Source: SG8-30 sp964406445 (GTDB taxonomy: Bacteria; Pseudomonadota; Gammaproteobacteria; Steroidobacterales; Steroidobacteraceae). From it: DNA of 18,191 nt. This document shows, one piece after another, positions 14,331 to 18,191 of the stretch (within the stretch, counting starts at the first letter, position 1; each line of letters opens with the position of its first letter). Under the pieces are notes generated by a model, which saw only the letters and a list, made by a program, of their open reading frames with translations, was not told the origin of the DNA and did not search any database. The stretch covers positions 1 through 18,191 of the forward strand of contig CAYORU010000053.1 in assembly GCA_964406445.1 (NCBI GenBank), read 5' to 3'. The position numbers and the translations under genes are program-made.

Positions 14331-16156
14331 GCCCGGCACTCCCGCTGGAAGGAAGCGAGGTGCTGGCGGAAAGGCTCGGCTGCCACGAAGCCGACCAGCC
14401 GGTAGTTGCGGCACTCGCCGCCGGCGGGGCCGAAGAAGGCGGTGGTGGGCGGCCCGAAGATGCCGAAGTGGCGCATCAGCGCCTGGTCGTCGGCGTTGTT
14501 CGCGGTCACGTCCGCCTTGAGCAGGACGAAGCCACCGAGGTCGGCCTGCACCGCGGCGTCGGAGAAGGTGTACTTCTCCATCTCCTTGCAGGACACGCAC
14601 CAGTCCGCGTAGAAATCGACCATCACCGGACGCCCGGCTCCGCGCGCCGCAGCGAGCTCGCGCTCGAGGTCGGCCATCGAGGCGATCTTGCGGAAAGGCA
14701 GCTCGGCCGCCTCTGCGACCGCGCCGCGGCCCTGGCCGACCGCGAGGCCCTTCAGCGGCTGCAGCGGATCGCCGCCGCCCGCCGCCGCGCCGACCAGCAT
14801 GACGAGGCCGTAGGCGATGGCGAACAGGCCGGCGCCGCGCGCGACCCGCAGCCCCGGCGTCGGCCGCTCTTCGCGCCGGCCGAAGCCGCCGAAATAGTAG
14901 CCGCCGACGAAGGCGAGCAGCGCCCACAGCGCGAGCGTCAGGGGCGCCGGCAGGATCCGCTCGAGCATCCACACCGCAACGCCGAGGAACATGACCCCGA
15001 ACAGGGCCTTGACGGTGTTCATCCACGGCCCGGCCTGCGGCAGCAGCTTGCCGCCGGCGACGCCGACCAGCAGGAGCGGGGCGCCCATGCCGAACGACAG
15101 CGCGAACAGCGCCAGCGCGCCGCGCAGCACGTCGCCGGTCTGGCCGATCACCGCGAGCGCGGCCACGAGCGGCGGCGCGACGCAGGCGGTCACCACCAGC
15201 GCCGACAGCGCACCCATCACGAAGGTGCCGGTGAGGGTGCCGGAGCGTTGCTTGCCGGAGGCGGCGTTGAGCCGGGTCTGCAGCGCGGAGGGCAGCTGCA
15301 GCTCGTAGAGGCCGAACATCGCGAGCGCCAGCGCCACGAACAGCAGCGAGAAGGTGACGATGATCCAGGGCTGCTGGAAGAAGGCCTGGGCCTGCTGGCC
15401 GGCCGCCGCGAAGGCCGCGCCCGCCACGGTGTAGGTGAGCGACATGCCGAGCACGTAGGTCAGCGACAGCACGAACGATCGTCTCGCGGTCGCCTGCGCG
15501 CCCTGGCCGGCGATGATGCCGGAGAGGATCGGGATCATCGGCAGCACGCAGGGCGTGAAGGCGAGCAGCAGGCCGAACCCGAAGAAGCTCGCCATCACCA
15601 GCGCGAGGTGGCCCTCGCCGATCATGGCCGCGAGCCGGTCCTGTTCCGCGACCTGGCCGCCGCCGCCTGCTCCCGGAGGTGCCGGGGCGGCCGCGGGCGT
15701 GCCGGCTGGCGGCAGCGCCAGGTTCACGGTCTTGGTGATCGGCGGGTAGCAGAGCCCCGCGTCCGCGCAACCCTGGTAGGTGACCTTCAGCGCGAACGCC
15801 CCGGTGCCCGGCGCGCGGGTGATCGGCACCAGCACGTCGGCCTGCTGGTAGTAGACCTCCGTGTCGCCGAAGAACTCGTCGCTCTTCGGCTTGCCCGCGG
15901 GCAGCACGAGTTCGCCGACCGTGACGCCGGGATCCTCGGTCCTCGCGCCCATGCGATGGCGGTAGAGGTAGTACCCGTCCACGATCACCCAGCGCAGCGC
16001 GACCGCGTCGCCGCCGTGCGCCTCGGCCGAGAACTGGAAGGCCTCGTCCGGGGGCAGGAACTCGTCGTCCTGCGAAATTCCGCCGAGCAGCCCCTGCGCC
16101 AGCGCGGGGCTGGCCGCCAGGGCGAGCAGCATGAGCAGCAGTCTGAAGCCAGGCAT
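14327..16156 (-). CDS. dsbD: Thiol:disulfide interchange protein DsbD
   Basis: Inner-membrane protein that passes electrons from cytoplasmic thioredoxin to periplasmic thiol proteins (DsbC, DsbG, CcmG/TlpA types). 609 residues. Signal peptide 1-20 ends in ALA. The periplasmic alpha domain has the Cys pair 130/136 (YQGCADAGLCYPP). Eight-helix membrane domain about 182-460 has redox cysteines 203 (FTPCVLPMIP) and 325 (VVTACVAPPL). The C-terminal thioredoxin domain has Cys520/Cys523 (DFYADWCVSCKEMEK). All six catalytic cysteines are present. The ATG at 16156 is preceded by a good Shine-Dalgarno (GAGGAAG). It follows cutA by 26 bp, a frequent pairing (dsbD is dipZ or cutA2 in older literature), and overlaps the tlpA-like gene. 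Confidence 0.97.
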   Translation of the reverse strand: MPGFRLLLMLLALAASPALAQGLLGGISQDDEFLPPDEAFQFSAEAHGGDAVALRWVIVDGYYLYRHRMGARTEDPGVTVGELVLPAGKPKSDEFFGDTEVYYQQADVLVPITRAPGTGAFALKVTYQGCADAGLCYPPITKTVNLALPPAGTPAAAPAPPGAGGGGQVAEQDRLAAMIGEGHLALVMASFFGFGLLLAFTPCVLPMIPILSGIIAGQGAQATARRSFVLSLTYVLGMSLTYTVAGAAFAAAGQQAQAFFQQPWIIVTFSLLFVALALAMFGLYELQLPSALQTRLNAASGKQRSGTLTGTFVMGALSALVVTACVAPPLVAALAVIGQTGDVLRGALALFALSFGMGAPLLLVGVAGGKLLPQAGPWMNTVKALFGVMFLGVAVWMLERILPAPLTLALWALLAFVGGYYFGGFGRREERPTPGLRVARGAGLFAIAYGLVMLVGAAAGGGDPLQPLKGLAVGQGRGAVAEAAELPFRKIASMADLERELAAARGAGRPVMVDFYADWCVSCKEMEKYTFSDAAVQADLGGFVLLKADVTANNADDQALMRHFGIFGPPTTAFFGPAGGECRNYRLVGFVAAEPFRQHLASFQRECRA

Positions 16157-16182
16157 CGCGTCTTCCTCGTCGTGGCAGGCCC

Positions 16183-16551
16183 TCAGGCGCCGCCGCCCAG
16201 GGTCTGACCGATCCAGGCGAGGTACCGTTCCGCACCCGCTGCGACGGGCAGGGCGATCACCTCGGGCAATTCGTAGGGGTGCAGTTCCTGCACGCGGGCC
16301 GAGAGGGTAGCCAGCCGCTCGCCGTTTGTCTTGGCAATGAGCAGCACTTCCGGATCGTCCTGCACCTGGCCCTGCCAGGCGTAGGTGGAGCGCATCCCGG
16401 GCAGCCGGTTGACGCAGGCAGCGAGCCTCTCCTCGACGAGGGTTTTTGCAAGGCGTTCCGCGGTCATTTCGTCCGGGCAGGTCGTCAGGACAACAAAATA
16501 CTTATCTTTCAATGAATTAAGAACTTCCTCCGCCGCGCCTTGAATTTTCAT
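16183..16551 (-). CDS. cutA: Divalent-cation tolerance protein CutA
   Basis: Small trimeric protein of the CutA1 family, linked to copper/divalent cation tolerance; its molecular role is still debated. 122 residues, slightly longer than E. coli CutA (112). Seen: VVLTTCPDEMTAERLAKTLVEERLAACVNRLPGM (20-53), the YAWQGQVQDDPEVLLIAKT strand pair, and HPYELPEVIALPV (91-103). The start at 16551 has a strong purine-rich Shine-Dalgarno (GGACGGAAG). The first 16 codons are AT-rich against the high-GC body because they double as the groESL promoter on the other strand. Divergent from groES with 107 bp between starts, and first gene before dsbD. Confidence 0.95.
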   Translation of the reverse strand: MKIQGAAEEVLNSLKDKYFVVLTTCPDEMTAERLAKTLVEERLAACVNRLPGMRSTYAWQGQVQDDPEVLLIAKTNGERLATLSARVQELHPYELPEVIALPVAAGAERYLAWIGQTLGGGA

Positions 16552-16568
16552 CTTCCGTCCCTATCATT
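16538..16568 (+). promoter_or_regulatory. groESL promoter: overlapping sigma32 and sigma70 elements
   Basis: CCTTGAA (16538-16544) followed after 14 bp by CCCTATCATT (16559-16568) fits the sigma32 consensus CTTGAA ... CCCCATnT. The same stretch reads as sigma70: TTGAAT (16540-16545), 16 bp, TATCAT (16562-16567). Transcription would start around 16573-16576, inside the CIRCE operator. The upstream part lies inside the first codons of the divergent cutA gene. Confidence 0.75.
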
Positions 16569-16593
16569 AGCAGCCACTTGGGGGGAGTGCTAA
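16567..16593 (+). promoter_or_regulatory. CIRCE operator (HrcA binding site)
   Basis: TTAGCAGCC, then 9 bp, then GAGTGCTAA. The right arm and the 9-bp spacing match the CIRCE consensus (TTAGCACTC-N9-GAGTGCTAA) exactly; the left arm matches at 7 of 9 positions. It is placed just at the predicted groES transcription start, the standard site for HrcA repression. HrcA itself is not encoded in the window. Confidence 0.88.
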
Positions 16594-16658
16594 CACCAGT
16601 CCCTTCCAACCCGGGCGCAAAACGCCAAGCCATTCAATACGTCAAGGAGTCTGCATCC

Positions 16659-16949
16659 ATGAAGATTCGTCCGCTTCATGATCGCGTGATCGTCAAGCGC
16701 GAGGAAGAAGAGCGCAAGTCGCCGGGCGGCATCGTCATTCCCGACACGGCGGCCGAGAAGCCGATCCGCGGGAAGATCGTCGCCGTCGGCAAGGGGAAGA
16801 TCCTCGAGGGCGGCGACGTCCGTCCGCTCGACGTCAAGGTCGGCGACAAGATCCTCTTCGGCAAGTACAGCGGCACTGAAGTCAAGGTTGACGGCGAAGA
16901 TCTCCTCGTGATGCGCGAGGAAGACATCATGGCCGTCATCGAGAAGTGA
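16659..16949 (+). CDS. groES: Co-chaperonin GroES (Hsp10)
   Basis: Heptameric lid of the GroEL folding chamber; cytoplasmic. 96 residues, the usual length. Seen: MKIRPLHDRVIVKREEEERKS, the mobile loop SPGGIVIPDTAAEKP, the RGKIVAVGKG strand, VKVGDKILFGKYSGTEVKVDGE, and the closing VMREEDIMAVIEK. The start ATG at 16659 is fixed by AAGGAG at 16644-16649 (9-bp spacing). The frame is open further upstream to 16578 but that part overlaps CIRCE and is leader. First gene of the groES-groEL operon, 17 bp before groEL, with the sigma32/sigma70 promoter and CIRCE upstream. Confidence 0.98.
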   Translation: MKIRPLHDRVIVKREEEERKSPGGIVIPDTAAEKPIRGKIVAVGKGKILEGGDVRPLDVKVGDKILFGKYSGTEVKVDGEDLLVMREEDIMAVIEK

Positions 16950-16966
16950 TTTAGAGGTAATCCAAC

Positions 16967-18191
<1,225 letters not shown>

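Noticed and set aside
16578..16658. 27-codon N-terminal extension of GroES
   Set aside because: It overlaps CIRCE and the leader, and the Shine-Dalgarno and universal N-terminus fix the start at 16659.

Overview
The window reads as chromosomal DNA of a high-GC gammaproteobacterium. The evidence is a Fis of 98 codons inside a dusB-fis pair, a rhlB / trxA-rho divergon, an accBC-prmA-dusB-fis-purHD block of the kind seen in Pseudomonas and Xanthomonas relatives, and a groESL operon with a CIRCE (HrcA) operator. CIRCE is absent from E. coli but present in xanthomonad-type lineages. A member of Xanthomonadales, Steroidobacterales or Nevskiales is a reasonable guess. The sequence alone does not fix the genus.

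Layout. Positions 1-455 hold the 5' part of rhlB (minus strand), head-to-head with trxA-rho (748-2516, plus strand). Next comes a short accessory-looking module: an AlkA-type DNA glycosylase (2656-3282, +) converging on and overlapping a secreted protein with two TonB-C-like repeats (3209-4336, -). This module is bracketed by two clusters of REP/MITE-like palindromes (2520-2670 and 4370-4493), three units each in the same orientation pattern, found nowhere else in the window. From 4495 to 16551 every gene lies on the minus strand. Read in transcription order they are cutA, dsbD, a tlpA-like gene, aroQ, accB, accC, prmA, a zinc-ribbon/DUF3426 gene, dusB, fis, purH, purD and a PHA-system-family gene. 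Most junctions are a few bases or ATGA overlaps. The only real gap is 117 bp upstream of aroQ, which carries a promoter candidate. A 107-bp divergent region separates cutA from groES-groEL (16659 to the window end, +). It holds an overlapping sigma32/sigma70 promoter and CIRCE.

How the genes fit together. This is mostly core housekeeping: RNA processing and termination (rhlB, rho), thiol redox (trxA; dsbD exporting electrons to the periplasm, probably to the membrane-tethered TlpA-like protein), fatty-acid precursor supply (accBC), shikimate pathway (aroQ), ribosomal protein methylation and tRNA modification (prmA, dusB), nucleoid regulation (fis), the last IMP steps plus GAR synthesis (purH, purD), and chaperonin (groESL).

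I found no prophage, CRISPR array, tRNA, rRNA or complete transposase gene. The least ordinary parts are the palindrome-bracketed module and the fusion of one palindrome to the 5' end of the glycosylase gene. After these come the glycine-rich N-terminal extension on Rho, the duplicated architecture of the TonB-C-like protein, and the regulatory DNA at 13622-13650 and 16538-16593.
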